Positions 33,934-46,259 of a stretch of DNA of 64,000 bases are shown here, in pieces (the first letter of the stretch is position 1; every line of letters starts with the position of its first letter). The DNA comes from Blasia pusilla (Eukaryota > Marchantiophyta > Marchantiopsida > Blasiales), in assembly GCA_050084515.1 (NCBI GenBank), contig CM114272.1, positions 52,390,001 to 52,454,000 of the forward strand. Reading direction: 5' to 3'. The position numbers were made by a program, and so were the translations under genes. The notes under the pieces were generated by a model. The model saw only the letters and a program-made list of their open reading frames with translations, had not been told where the DNA came from and did not search any database.

Positions 33934-34239
33934 TGGAAAACTGCTTAAGAAGCATAACTGGTGGGAAACGGCTTTAACACTCACTCATCGTATGGAGAAC
34001 GAAATTTGCAATGAGAGAATGAGTGGAGGCTGGTCCCCTTCTCAATTATATAGGATATGTACAAGAAACCCTAACCCTAAACTTAACCATAGTCTCGAGT
34101 TAGACTAATTGTGATTAACTAACCCTAGTTAAGATAATCGTGTTTAATTGACTAACCAAGATTAAGCTTCCCTACTTCGTATGAGTACCAAATATAACAG
34201 TTCAGGTGTCTCATGAGCTTGATTGTGATTCAATCTTCA
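33934..34239 (-). mobile_element. Copia LTR (5' LTR of a truncated element)
   Basis: About 306 bp, closely matching 35,245-35,546, with ends TGAAGATTGA and TTTTCCAC on -. The PBS on its low-coordinate side identifies it as a 5' LTR. Confidence 0.8.
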
Positions 34240-34860
34240 ATATTTATATATTGAGCAACATCCTCTTTAATATTGGGCCACAAGAATCTTTTGTCAAAAT
34301 AACCAATATGGATTTCTCCCCTTTATGTCTTGCTAAGGGTCCATCATGACATATATTCTACTAACACCTTCGTCCGCAGTCTGCATTCGCCCACATAGAT
34401 CCTGCTCTACTTAGACCTTAGCAAGCCATGCCTCAAACTTATATTGACCACCTTCTGCCCTGCTTCAACTTCCTTAGGTATTCACTTGCTTGGGTGTCTT
34501 TTATGTATCCTTAACGAATCCTTCTATCAAGATTTATTTTCTTAGGGAATATTGCTCTCAAGATCTGTGTCGTTGATGGAATGTCCTAATCCCTACGCAT
34601 CTGGAAAGATATTATCTTTCCTTAGCTTGTGGACTAGTTCCACATTCATCAATGCCAAGGTATCATGCCATCGCAATTGTTTTGGTATCACTCGATCTTG
34701 GATCTCAAAATACTTTAGTGACACATTATCGGTGAACACTCAAGTCTTGTGAAGTCCTAAATAGTGACGCCACTACCTCAAGCAATGAACCACTACAAAC
34801 AACTCTTTCTCATGAGTGGGCCACTGTAACCATCATTTGTTAGTCATAGTTAAGTTAGAA
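34240..34860 (-). pseudogene. Gypsy RNase H to integrase fragment
   Basis: On - the frames, with many stops and shifts, read HSxEKELFVVVHCLRxW-like, SLKYFEIQDRVxPKQLRWHD, DTLALMNVELVHKLRKDN and RRIRxGYIKDTQASEYLRKL. This is the RNase H end, connection and integrase zinc region of a Ty3/gypsy element, likely related to family B. It is wedged between two copia LTRs. Confidence 0.6.
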
Positions 34861-35244
34861 TGTATGACATGAAGCGCATAAGTGGGAAAGAATCAACCAA
34901 AAAGAGAAAAGATAAGATATATGAGATAAAGATGAGAGTGGGGCCATAGGTTGGTGAAAAGGAAGATAAGGATGAGGTTAAGGAAGATGAGGTTGGAACA
35001 TTAGACTCCAAAGGAGATCCCCTCATGCTATGAGAGTAGGACATGTGGCATAATGATAGATAGAGCTAATTTGTCTTCATTGTACCGATCTCTAAGTATA
35101 TAAAGGAAGAGAAGAGGCCTTGAGGGCATTCTACCTTTGAGCAACTCTAGAGTGGTTTCGTGAGCTGGAGAGTTACAGCCACCTCCGTTCGCTGTCGCTA
35201 AGCTTCTTGCTCTCGTACGCTACACGTCTTCTCTCTTGTACCTA
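34861..35244 (+). mobile_element. LTR-like promoter segment (family E, copy 2)
   Basis: Resembles 32,505-33,010 around acatgtggcataat, agtatataaag and ccttgagggcattc, and then runs into a C/T-rich tail as U5 regions often do. It ends exactly at the copia LTR (35,245). Confidence 0.4.
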
Positions 35245-35546
35245 TGGAAAATTGCTAAAGAAGCATAATTGGTGGGAAACAACTCTCACATTCATACACC
35301 ACCATGGAGAACAAAATTTGCAATGAGAGAATGAGTGGAGGCTGGTCCCCTTCTTAATTATATAGGATATGTACAAGCAACCCTAACCTTAACCATAGTC
35401 TCGAGTTAGACTAACTCTGATTAACTAACCCTAGTTAAGATAATCGCGCTTCACTGACTAACCAAGATTAAAGCTTCCCTACTTCATGTGAGTACCAAAT
35501 GTAGCAGTTCAAGTGTTTTATGAGCTTGATTGTAACTCAATCTTCA
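35245..35546 (-). mobile_element. Copia 3' LTR
   Basis: 302 bp with TG...CA ends on -. It is preceded on that strand by the polypurine tract GAGCTTGAGGGGGAGTAT and by copia RNase H, which makes it a 3' LTR. Confidence 0.85.
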
Positions 35547-35550
35547 ATAC

Positions 35551-37622
35551 TCCCCCTCAAGCTCATATCGATATCTCAAACACATAAATCATTTCTAAAC
35601 ATCTCAAACTTATTTTTAGACAATGCCTTTGTAAAGATGTCAAGAATTTGCTAATCTGCACATATATATACAATACCAATTTCTCCTGCAATCACTTTCT
35701 CTCTGATAAAATGATAGTGCACCTCAATATGTTTTGTACGAGCATGAAACACAAGGTTATTAGCAAGCTTGATGCTACTAATATTTTCTGCATATATTAC
35801 ACTAGGTCCTAAGTTACTAAAACCAATCTCAACAAGTAATCGATGAAGCCACACCGCCTCACATGCTGCATTGGTTGCTCCTCTATACTCAACCTCCGTT
35901 GAAGATAAAGCAACTGTAGGTTGTTTCTTTGAAGCCCAACTTATAGCTGCGCTTCCCAAAGTAAATAAATAACCAGATGTGGAGTGTGGATTAGACACGC
36001 TTTCTGCCCAATCAGCATCTATGCATCCCTGTAATTAAAAACTCATAGAAGGTTCAAATTCAAGCCCCCATTGAACAGAGAATTTCACATACCGCATAAC
36101 GCTCCTCACAACATCAAGGTGAGGTTTTTTAGGTGCTTGCATAAATTGGCTCACTAGGCCAATAACTTAACTCAAATCTGGTCTGGTTATAATTAGATAG
36201 ATCAAACTTCCAACCATGCGTATATATATATGAATCTGCAAGCAACTCTCCTTCATCCATTCTTAGCTTCACACTCTGATCCAACGGTATAGAGATTGGC
36301 TTACAAGCTGTCATACCATATTTTGAAAGTATATGAAGAGCATATTATTGTTGTAGTAACCAGATGCTCTCTCCAACCTTGATAAACTGAATACCAAGGA
36401 AGTACTTGAGTGCTCCCAAGTCCTTCATATTAAATTTTGCTTGTAACTTAAGCTTGATTTGTTGTACCATTTCTTCAGTACTCTCGGTAATTAGGAGATC
36501 GTCAACATACAACACAATGAGAATCGTATGATCTTATCCTCTCAAGACATATAACGAGGAGTCAGAATCACATACCCTAAAACCCAACTCTTGTAGGACG
36601 TACGTAATCTTGGAGCTTCTTTGAGCCCGTATAGAGATTTTTGCAACCTGCATCCGCGAAATGGAAACTTGGGATGCTCGTATCCAGATAGTTGGGTCAT
36701 ATATACCTCCTCGTATAGATCTCCATTTAAGAAGGCATTCTTGACGTCCATGTGACTTACTTACTGCAATTGCAACCACTGTTCTCGTAGTCGCCATCTT
36801 TGAAACAGGGCTAAATGTTTCCTCATAATTGATGCCATATTGTTGTGCATAGTCATTAGCCACAAATCTCTCTTTGTAGCTCTTAATTGTACCATCTTGA
36901 TTCCTCTTGATGTTGTAAACCCATTTGCAACCAATAGCTTCCTTACCGGAAGGTATATCAACCAACTCCCATATATGTTGATGTCTTAATGCAGCAAGCT
37001 CTTCCTCCATAGCTTCGATCCATTCAACTTTACTTGCATCTTCTTCAAAATAACTCGACTTCTATTCTTGAAGGGTAGTTATCATATATGCATGATGTAT
37101 CGCAAGGAAACCTTCATTTATGAATCTATGAATTCAATGTGTAACTCTACTTGATCTACGAAGTTGTTGTTCAGAGGCAGATGCCTCTAACACCTGACTC
37201 GAGCTTTGACTAGTGTCAACAGACTGAATAGGTACTCTTTCCGTCCATAGACTCACATATTTAACTGACGAATCTAGGACCTCCCCTAATCGTACACTAG
37301 TATTTGGGAAATATGAAGGCAATGTCTGTTGGTTTACAATCATATTCTCCACCTCAACAGACGAGTTTAGACGTGGAATAGGCTTTGATGGAGCATACCA
37401 TGACTTTAGCTCATCAAAGACAATATCGCGACTAATAATTAGCTGCCTAGAGGATGGAATGTATCACTTATATCCCTTAGTTCCATCAACATAGCCAATG
37501 AAGATACATCTTTCAGACTTGGGGTCTAATTTCTTACGTCTCTTAGAAGGAACATGAGCATAACAAATATAACCAAATACTTTCAGGAAAGAAAAATCAC
37601 GTTTACTATGGGGCCTTTGAAG
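35551..37622 (-). pseudogene. Ty1/copia pol: integrase end, RT and RNase H, broken
   Basis: Read on -, 37,622-37,440 gives the post-integrase block (KVFGYICYAHVPSKRRKKLD, then CIFIGYVDG). 37,352-37,134 is the linker. 37,010-36,330 is RT, with [49 protein letters not shown] and [11 protein letters not shown]. 36,314-35,651 covers CKPISIPLDQSVKLR and RNase H (ISWASKKQPTVALSSTEVEY, RTKHIEVHYHFIREKV). The closing IFTKALSKNKFEMFR follows, then the polypurine tract. Frameshifts and stops occur throughout, and the RNase H CDN is EN. Gag, protease and most of integrase are absent, replaced by family B sequence at 37,635. Confidence 0.9.
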
Positions 37623-37634
37623 GTTGTTGGGAAC

Positions 37635-39420
37635 TGGGAATGACCTCTATCTTATGATCCACTTCCCTATGGTGGCAACTCATCCGGAAGCTCATTTGTC
37701 AAGACATCACCAAATTCCTTCACTATTCTCTGGAGCACTTATGGGATTCCCTTCGAAGCTGAGTTATGATCTTTGCATCTCTTGCTTGTAGACTCCTCTA
37801 CTTGTCTCATCAAGTAGAGAACCCATCTTTTAACTCACTAAAAATCCTCCTTGTAAAGGCGTTCACCAACTCCTTTTTCAGAGGAACCTCTTGAACCAAT
37901 CTCACTTGCAACCGTTTTCCTTTCACTAAGACGTTCAACCTCAATGGTCTTTGCCTCAACTCCACCTCATACACATCCAAGAATGTGTTCCCCAAGACTC
38001 CGTCAATGCCATCCATCTTGCACACAGTGAAATTATCTTTCAACTTGAATAGTTTGCATCCAATGGTCAATCCCAAGACTAACTCGGAAGTCCGATGAGA
38101 CTTGCCTCCAGCAAAGCCTACTCGGATGGGCTCGTCCGCCTTAGAGGTTGACAAAACCAACTAGTGCACGATTCTCGGACTCAAGAAGGAGTGCGGAGCA
38201 CCTATATCCACGAGCAACATCACATCGTGATCAACAATCTTGGATCTTAGGTACATCAAATTGGGCATCCTCTTGGTGACTTGAAGAGATATCTCCAGAC
38301 CTCCCCCCGACAAGTGCTTAGCAGCAAACAAAATCATACTCCTCTCACTAACCTTTGGCTTTGAGAATCATTTTGCCATGTGCCCAGGTTCGCCACAATT
38401 TTAGCATATCACCTTGCCATTTCCCAACTTTGAATGATGCGTTCCCTTCGAATTAGCATGAAGTTCCACTCATTTGGATGCTCGGGTAAGAGACTCTCCT
38501 TGGTCACGTTCACCCCCACTTGAGACCCTCTTGGATGCCCCTTTGTTCTTATGATTCTTCGAAAAACCCTTGGTATTTGGTATTTGGACTTCATCTTCCC
38601 CCATCCGCTCCGCCAGCTTCAAAAGTTCCGCGCACGTATTGGGTAACTCCAACAATTTTGTAAAGGGCCTTCTCTACACTCGGCCCGAGTCCACTAAAGA
38701 AGATCACCTTCTTTGCAAACTCCTCCATTTGAGGCCATGAGTTTTGCACTGAACTCCTTCACATAAGTGCTTAGAGACCCGCTCTGCCGTAGTCGCACAA
38801 ACTCAACAATATCTCGGAACTCGTGATACTCCGGAGTGAATCGGTCACCAATCAACACCTTAAACTCCTCCCAACTCAGAGATGAGCACGATGTTCTTCA
38901 CGATGAGCCGTCCACCAATGAAGCGCATGATCCTTAAGGAATGTGCCACCACCGTCACCTTATTTTGTTCCGCTACCCTTTGCGCCTCGAAGTTGAGTTC
39001 CAATTCCATAACGAAATTCTTTACTTTCCAAGATCAAGTCTAAGACCACCCCATTCTTGTGAATGGCGCAAACAGGTTGGTCTTGCACAGATTTTTGATG
39101 ACACTCCAAGCTCGGAAATTTGCTTGTTGTGCTGGGTCATTTGCTCGATCATCAGCTTCATCAAGTCCATCATCTGGGCGTAAAATGCTCAGTTACTTGA
39201 GTTTGGAGCCGAAGGCCCCGCGAAAGGATTAGCATTTGAGACACCCTCATGTCAAGGGCTCGGGACCTCGGGAGTCAATGTCTCCACTTATGGCTCTTGA
39301 TCCAACATCGGTTCGTCTCTCGACTTTTGTCGCTTCACTTGGCGCTTCCATGGGCCTTCGCCCTTGGTCGCCATCTTCAAGCCTGCTTCACTCAGATTTC
39401 CTCCTTGTTTCTTGCGTCCC
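37635..39420 (-). pseudogene. Gypsy family B gag, protease and start of RT (B3), broken
   Basis: On - from 39,420: a degraded gag N-terminus, then 38,790-38,409 with the capsid end (TCAELLKLAERMGEDEVQIP) and a zinc knuckle near 38,400 in which two cysteine-position codons have become stops (C-stop-NCGEPGHMAK-stop). Protease follows at about 38,215 with LLVDIGAPHSFLS (D-I-G instead of D-S/T-G) and a further frame to 37,810 (MDGIDGVLGNTFLDVYEVEL). The last piece, ELPDELPP and GEVDHKIEVIPSS, is the entry to RT. The sequence then breaks into copia at about 37,622-37,635. Confidence 0.8.
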
Positions 39421-39510
39421 TCTATGAGCGTCTAGGCCTCATCGCTACCTTGGGCTTTCCCCAAGCGTCTGGTTGCTCCCATGATCCCAAGTTCTTGCTC
39501 ACTAAGGAAA

Positions 39511-39523
39511 AGCTCTAATACCA
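39511..39523 (-). promoter_or_regulatory. Primer-binding site, initiator Met-tRNA type (B3)
   Basis: TGGTATTAGAGCT on -, one base different from the site at 25,377, two bases after the LTR end. Confidence 0.85.
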
Positions 39524-39525
39524 CG

Positions 39526-40554
39526 TGTTGTGCGCCTACTCTCCTTGAATGTTAATCCTTAGTGTTGTGGAAGCGTACGTTCAGTAGGATACGCTCTCAT
39601 TGCCGATCTGCACCCAAGCACGCTCATGTTAGTCTGGTTTGGTTCAATCGGCCTTCCAACCCACCAAGTTCAAAACTCGGCACCTCAGCAAGCTCAACCT
39701 TCCCTCATTCCTAGCTTCCAAACACGGGCAAGTCTTTCGAGACTTGAGATAGACTTTCAAGTTAGTCCAAGCATCTAAAACAAATTTTGCAAACCTAGTG
39801 GTCCCAATTGTCCACTGGACCTCACATAAGCCCCAAACCGAGACCCAAAAATATGAGTCTCGGGTTGGAATCCAATAGGGATCTCCAAAATCCACTCTAT
39901 TGGACTTGGTTCGGGTTTTGAATCCCAATGCCAAACTCCCAATCCATTTTGTGCCCTTGAGTTGCCCCGCGGCGCTCCAAAGTGGGGTTCGAGTCCCGAG
40001 CACTCTTGGAGACCTTCCCCCTTCTAGTAATTCTAGGGATCTCCACCCTCCCTGTACCTTTGGGGAAAAGACACACGGGACCCTCCTTTTGGCCCTCAAT
40101 CTGATTCCCCATACAATCATTTTTGGCCAATATCTTAACGTTTGCTAGTGCATTTTCTGAGATCTTTGATGCGCTGAAGCTTGATTTTTAGTAGTTTTCT
40201 AACGCCACCTTACTTATCTTAGAACCAAACACATCTTGGGACTAAAACCTATGGTCCAAAATACAATTGAAAACTCCAAACACTAGTCACGTTCTAAATC
40301 CGGTTCTCACCTTTTGGCCACGTCTCATCCTAGACTCGACTCCTGTCAAGTTTGGGTTTGCGTTTGGTTCCCGCTTCCTTATTCGTGACCATAAACGCAT
40401 GAAACACTCGAAATGCCAACCTTGCTCACGTCTTGTAGTTATGCTTCCTAACTTGTCTCTTCTTGAGACCTCTCCAGCGCAAACCATCCTAGTGTGAGCC
40501 CATGAGAGTTGGGATGTTGCGCTTGGCGCTCGTTTGGTTATGACAGTTGTGACA
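39526..40554 (-). mobile_element. Gypsy family B 5' LTR (B3)
   Basis: About 1,029 bp with TG...CA ends on - (TGTCACAACTG to GCGCACAACA), related to B1 throughout. Confidence 0.85.
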
Positions 40555-40750
40555 ACAATCTTGGGAATGAAAATCCCCTTAAAATTCAAATAAAGCAAGT
40601 AGGAATGCTACAAATAAATTTCCACGCATGAGGAAAGGTAAGGTGAAACCATATACATCACAAAAGATAAGTCCCAAAGTGAAGAATGTTTAAAAATTAC
40701 AAGAGAACTATAATTAGTATGTGCAAAACAAACTTTTCAAGGACATAGAA

Positions 40751-41078
40751 CTCCATATCGAAGAATGGACAACAACATGTAAAAATGGGGGGCATTTCAA
40801 ATTTGGTAAATTTTCCTCCAATTATACTATAGATTAAGTTTTTTTCTATATTTTAGATTGGTGATATGAAACTGATTCTTTTTACCAATTTGAGAATTCA
40901 AGTAAAGATAAATGAGGCTAATTTAAAATTTATATTCTTTTTGATAAATTCCATCCTCTGTAGTGTGACATTTGAATTTTTTCAAAAACGTAACATTACT
41001 TACACTTTAAACAACAAGAAAATATTTCCGAAAAACATCCCATGCATATATTTTACTTAATTTATAAGAGAGTCATAT
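40751..41078. repeat. Element C, copy 2
   Basis: Matches 31,070-31,405. It begins 197 bp beyond the end of LTR B3. Confidence 0.75.
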
Positions 41079-42265
41079 TTTTGGCCTTGATTGATAACCC
41101 ATAATGTCCACGTAAATTTATGGTAATGACTTATATTTATTCCTATCCTATGTATACTCGTTAGCAAACATGATTTGGATTTCAGTTCAATCAGCCAACT
41201 TGGAGATGTGTTCCAACCCTCCCATTCGGGCTTAATACTTGACTCATTCCCCATGTCAATATTATTATGATTGTATGCCATATAAGTAAAAGTGAATAAC
41301 ATAATTTATCATTCCATCTCTCATCCACTTTTCTTTTCAAAATGTAAGAAAATAATAAAAATTATAAAACTATAATTTTAATTATTCTATTTTTATGTTA
41401 TTATTAGAGAGTGCCCATTTGGCACTTCTAGTTATGGAATAATACCCTTTCGAACCACTAGAATTCTCCCCTTTAGAACTCAAATGGACTGAATTTCAAT
41501 TTAAAATGAAATATAAAAAAAAAGGAAAAATAATAAAAACCATAACATGGGTTTACATAGGTGCTTTTAAATTATCATACGGCCTATAAGCTATCGCACG
41601 CTTCATTTAAATGATGCGTGATAAAATGATGCATTTGTAAAAGAGAGAAATCTAAAATACTTACGAAATGTATACAGAATAAATAAATATGCTTTAAAAA
41701 TTAGAAAATACCGAAGCATGGACGCCAGAAGTCGGATCCCGACTCTGTGACTTCCCAGCCACGGGACCGAACGTTACGCATGGCCTCCAATCTCCCACCG
41801 GATACGCTCTACAGCCGGTCGCCACAAGGCAACGCTTGGCCGCGTCGAGCTTCCACAGGCGGTTGCAGGGCCAGCGCGTGCGGATGCTGGCGAAGCACAC
41901 GGCCCCGGAAGTCTCCCATGGGTACAACACACTTCGATCCGACGTGGCATCCACCGTGGCTCCACCGTGGCTCCACGTGGCTTAATACTGGCATTCTTAA
42001 ACCTACAGATATTATTATCTCCGCACCGAAGATTCCAGGAACTCACCGACTCTCACTGAAACGCCCGCTCTCGGAGTAGTTGCCAGGTCAACATCGACGT
42101 CTCCGTAGGGAACGCGTCCGCGCGCCTACCCTGTGTGTGGCTGACGTGTGAACACCGGGCTTTCAAAGGACCCGCGGCCGTGTGTGTCTGGAGTCCGGAC
42201 GGCGGCAATTCTCCACGGTGGACCGTGCGCCGGGCGTCAGCCGGTCTCCGGTCAAGCCCGCGGGC
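41079..42265. other. Intergenic: AT-rich, then GC-rich upstream region of the plus-strand gene
   Basis: To about 41,700 it is AT-rich with no frame of note. From 41,740 GC content rises sharply. Overlapping frames on both strands there (41,694-42,079) are likely non-coding. A small direct duplication, ccaccgtggctccaccgtggctccacgtgg, lies at about 41,950-41,980. The GC-rich part probably contains the promoter of the gene at 43.4 kb. Confidence 0.45.
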
Positions 42266-43377
42266 ATGGATAGAAAGGCCGCGGGGAGCTCAATGGAAGT
42301 AGTCCTCTCGAGTTTCTCGCGTATCGCAGAGGAATTTGAAGAAGAGCGATTCAGAAGTTGTGAGGATCGGGAGCGGTGATAAGGAGGAGATCGATTCAGA
42401 AGTTGTGGCGACGAGGATCGGGAGCGGTGATAAGGAGGAGGACGATTCAGAAGTTGTGGCGACGAGGATCGGGAGCGGTGATCAGGAAGAAGCAGATCGC
42501 AATTGCTTCTTCTTCTGGACGGCGTTGGAACAATTTGAACAGGCAGCTTGGTGAGCTCCTTGGTTGAGCTCGGTAGATTTCGGTGGAGTTTGAAGCGGAG
42601 CGGAAAAGGGACTTCATGTGGTAGGAATGTGGACGTGAACGCTCGGATTCGAGTGTTGTAGGAATCGGGTGGTTGCTGGGGAAAGTGCATTGGGAGCTCC
42701 GGCCGTGAGAATTCTTGTCGTAAGAGATCGTCGGTTGTAGAAGAGCTTTGATCTTGGCGCAGAGGAGCGCACTGTGAAATGGAACGCGTCGCCTGTATGC
42801 GAAGCGAGCGCGTTGCATCTGGAGGTTTTCTTTCGAAAGAAATCGCGACGTGTAAATCTTCCTCGTTGACACGGTGAGAATATGATTCAGTGTCTCCGCC
42901 ACGATTTCGTGTATTGGTTTGGAATTCTCGTCAAGGGCAAAATCGTCCCCAAAATCTCGACCTTTATCTCTCATTGGTTAAGCTTAAATTGGTGCATATA
43001 TTGTCGAGGGAGGAGATTTTGTTTTTTCTCTTTGTTGGACGTATTTTTTTGACACGTACTGCAAGTCAATTGTTGGATGGTTGTGAAGATAGAGCGAGAA
43101 GTCGTCCATTCATAGTGGCCGAGGATGCACTGCATTTCACTTTTCCTGGTCATAGGTTCTTTGCATTCAAATATTTAGCCTTATCATGATTGTTCATTTT
43201 GTTCAGGAAGTCATCGTTCCTTCGATTGGTGGACTTGAAATGCGAAAAATCTTCGATAGGAGGTAAGCTGGAGTCTTCCAACTTCCTCATCATTTACTTT
43301 ACCCGTCACGTCGCCTTGAGTCAGTCAAATTGTTCGTTTCGTTTCTCTCGATGGCCTAAGACCATTGCCACTGGCAG
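42266..43377 (+). other. Probable 5' leader with introns of the 43.4-kb gene
   Basis: A likely donor (cacg|gtgaga) occurs at about 42,870. Acceptor ttttgttcag ends at 43,206 and a donor gtaagc starts at 43,263, defining a 56-bp exon, 43,207-43,262. Acceptor ccactggcag ends at 43,377. These would form 5' UTR exons. A short upstream open frame starts at 42,266 (MDRKAAGSSMEVVLSSFSR) and ends in the tandem repeat. No TATA box is assigned. Confidence 0.45.
42347..42491. repeat. Three-unit tandem repeat, 45 and 51 bp, frame-preserving
   Basis: Units begin cgattcagaagttgtg at 42,347, 42,392 and 42,443. Each carries gaggatcgggagcggtgat and a gga-rich tail. Unit lengths are multiples of three, and the 42,336-42,554 frame reads DSEVV...RIGSGDKEE three times. 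Confidence 0.8.
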
Positions 43378-43387
43378 ATTTTCACCC

Positions 43388-44349
43388 ATGAAGCAATCGT
43401 CTTCCACAGGATTTTCGGTAAAACTCGAATTACCAAGGAGTGCTCTACGCGGAAGCGAGCGAAGTGTGCTAAGTGGGAGAAGGTCGTCCAACGGGAGAGG
43501 GAAAAGCGCGCGTGCTCTACAAGAAAATTGCTTGAGCCCCGTACCTATTGTCGAAGAATCTCGCTTGAACCATTCGTGCTCTCAAGAATCGTCCAGGGTT
43601 AACGCTGAGGCGATCGAAGCGTGGCTTGAGGGTTGCTTGATTGAGGTGTGCATATTCTTCAAATTTAAGACTCGCAAATGGATGGATAGATGTCCAATAG
43701 ATAACTCGTATCAGTGTCGGCACCGTCGTAGGGGATTTCTCTGGATCCTTGCTGAGCACGTGATCTGGAAAGGAACCCGGTCAAAAGTGTAAAGCACAGA
43801 CAGTCCTTTGATTTGGAAAGTCTCGACCTGCCTAGTTAGTCTGTTTTCTTCACGAATCACCCTAAGATGAAACTGATTCGTTTCACGTCTGACATTTTGT
43901 AGATCGTGAGGCACCTTAATGAAGCTCCATTCTTACAATACGTCTTCAAATCGAATACAGCTACCACCACAGTTGAAAGGCAGCGATTATCGGAAGAGGT
44001 CTTTGACAAACCGGAAACTTGGGGTCCTGTGCGGAAATGTCTGCTGGAAGCAGCTCCAGATGGGATTGTCGTGGTGCATAAGTTAGACCAAACCTCCGTA
44101 TCAGAATGTTGTCTGTTGGACGGTGGTGGCGTTGACGAGCCACGGTGTTCCCCGGAGATGGGAGGCAGTAGCACCGATATCTGGGGTCTGCTAGTGCACG
44201 GTTGTAAGGTTCGTTGTAATGCATGCTACATCTTAAAGACCACTCGAGTGACTTCTTCAGCTGGAGTGCTCACCCATTTCTGCCTTTCCCGTGCGAAATG
44301 TTTTGGGCCTTCTCTCAAGCATCAACTGGAGAACACTTGGCTTTTGTGA
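43388..44349 (+). CDS. Conserved plant-type protein of unknown function, two coding exons
   Basis: Coding exon 1 is 43,388-43,645 and exon 2 is 43,903-44,349, joined at a phase-0 intron (GAG|gtgtgc ... ttttgtag|ATC). Together they give 234 residues. The first in-frame ATG of the exon that follows acceptor 43,377 was chosen as start. The N-terminus is serine/arginine-rich and probably disordered. Residues about 75-115 (EAIEAWLEGCLIE then IVRHLNEAPFLQYVFK) look helical. The C-terminus is cysteine-rich: DIWGLLVHGCKVRCNACYIL, TTRV, THFCLSRAKCFG, then a QLENTWLL end. I recall this C-terminal pattern (acidic 'PDGIV-V' then WG-G-C-YLLKT-HFCL-A-CF) from uncharacterised land-plant proteins, but I cannot name the family. 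No stops interrupt it, unlike the transposon relics around it. Confidence 0.7.
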
Positions 44350-46048
44350 ATTTGTAAACTGACATCATTCAGCTATCATTGACGGGTGGACAAACGATTT
44401 GTAGATAGATACAACGGGGGGTTCAGATTCCTCTATTAACTTTGGTCAATTCCGATCCTGTGACCATTATTTTTTGCGTCCATTGGACGAGCAAGCCTGT
44501 ACTGGTGGAACACCAAGTCAAAAGTGCTCAAGTGTAAAGCCGAAGAGTTTCAAATTTTTAGTACGAAACTTCTTCGGGCAAGTGTTCACAACAAGTAAAG
44601 TTAGAAGCCCTCAAAAGGTAAGACAGTTTTTAGGTTTGGTACGGTTTAGGGTATCCGTGCTAAACGAGGAGAAAAGGAGAAATTACTTGTTGTATTTCAA
44701 CCATTCATCAATGTTATGCCGGTCGCAGACCAGGGATACAGTTTTACGATGCCTTTTCCATTGTGGTTTTACTGTGGTTTGGTTAGATGATGTGGATGAG
44801 CAGTGCACGCAATCTTATGGTCTGTGCCCATCACCGCATTCAGTTGAAGATTGTAGGAGAGACTGGCAGCAATCTGACTTCACCTTGGAAATGTGATAGG
44901 GAAGATATCGCTTTGGCAGCAAGAGAGAACTTTCCCCGCAATTCTAAATTGGTGAAAATCGCTATCGATGTTTGAAGAAAGCGAGTGAGAACGCTTGTCG
45001 GAATTTATTTTGGCAGTGTACTTGAAATGTTATGCAAACTGATCCGTGGGAAATATGATTATACCACTGTTTTATGTGATAGTGTCTCTTCACCAACTAC
45101 GACCCGAAAATTTAATTACTCTCATGTGAGTGACATCATTTTCGTCCTTCACGAGTTCTCTTTCACACGTATGCCAAATGAGCACCCACTTTTTTTGGAA
45201 ACTATACGAAAATTTGGAAGAATAATGTTTGGAAGTTATAGAAGGCCAATGGCAAGCCTTTATAGTTTCTAGGATAAATCTCGGTTTGTACTATCGCCCA
45301 TGTCACATTGCACTTGTGGCCAGCTTGAGTGGTATAGCGTTGATGGTGTAGGAAGTTTAGGGGTCAGATCTTGGAAGTTAGTAGGACTGGTAAGGATGCC
45401 CGTGCAATGCACCGGCGACAAAATTAGATAAATTTTCAAAGAATCGTATCAAATGGCAACTGCTTTGCTGAAAAACAATTATTTATTTAAAATAAGAAAA
45501 AAGCAGAAAACAAATATAGTTTTTTTTTTTTAAATATGCAAAATAAAAATTTCAAATTAGATATACCAAGTAAAAAAGCAAAATTACTTTTGTATTTTCA
45601 TAGAACTTGCATAATAAAAATTCTAAAATAATCTTTTAAAAATCTAAATATACTCTCTAAACTTTGTAAGAAAAGAAATTTATTTACTTAATATTTATTG
45701 AAAATGATTTTAGAGGAGGAAAAAGTTAACACGAAAATCAAAGGAGGAGGGCTATCTCTACGCCGATCTCCCCCATCCCTGTCATGGACACTCTCGCCGC
45801 TATTAGGCAAACACTAGTCGACATCACCGATCTTCATGTATGGTAGTGTGTGCCACCACGATTCCTAGGTTGGAGATAGAATTAAAGTTGAGAATTCTAG
45901 GACGGAGGATTTAATAGTCTAATTCGTTGTTAGTTAGTAGGCGCTTAGCAATGATCATCTGGAAGTTAGCTATGTGTTACTACTGAGTGAGTGGGTAGAC
46001 CGTTGATCGACGTCACCAACAATTTTACCTCAACCGTTTTCTATCCAT
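44350..46048. other. 3' flank and intergenic sequence
   Basis: To about 45,290 it is moderately GC with frames on + (44,474-44,896 and 44,985-45,272) that show no domain and may be 3' UTR. From 45,390 it is AT-rich. A Helitron-like end (ggatgcccgtgcaatgcaccgg) occurs at about 45,393, but its terminal bases are not CTAG. Confidence 0.45.
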
Positions 46049-46090
46049 CTGTTGTTTGCATCCCAGCTGGCTCTGGGATGCAAACAACAG
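46049..46090. repeat. Perfect 18-bp stem hairpin
   Basis: ctgttgtttgcatcccag, loop ctggct, then the exact reverse complement ending at 46,090. Confidence 0.85.
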
Positions 46091-46259
46091 ATTACCTTTT
46101 TGCAATCTCTTAGACTAAGATGCAACACCTTTTCTAGCTCTTAGCTATCGGAGGTAAGTGTCGTACAAGACAAATTCTCACTGCTCTTTCTAGGAAAGCA
46201 CATCTGAATACAACACTGTTCTGGTGTCGTCTAATCAATGAATAGTAGCTATGATCGCA

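Noticed and set aside
41694-42079. GC-rich frames on both strands
   Set aside because: Open in several frames simultaneously, with no motif. Better explained as the GC-rich upstream region of the gene at 43.4 kb.
42163-42690. Arginine/serine-rich minus-strand protein of 175 aa
   Set aside because: The RSRSSSPQLLNR repeats are the reverse of the leader tandem repeat of the plus-strand gene; splice signals support the plus strand.
45387-45730. Helitron in minus orientation
   Set aside because: The hairpin-like gcccgtgcaatgcaccgg is present, but the terminal bases read CCAG where CTRR is expected and no 5' end was found.
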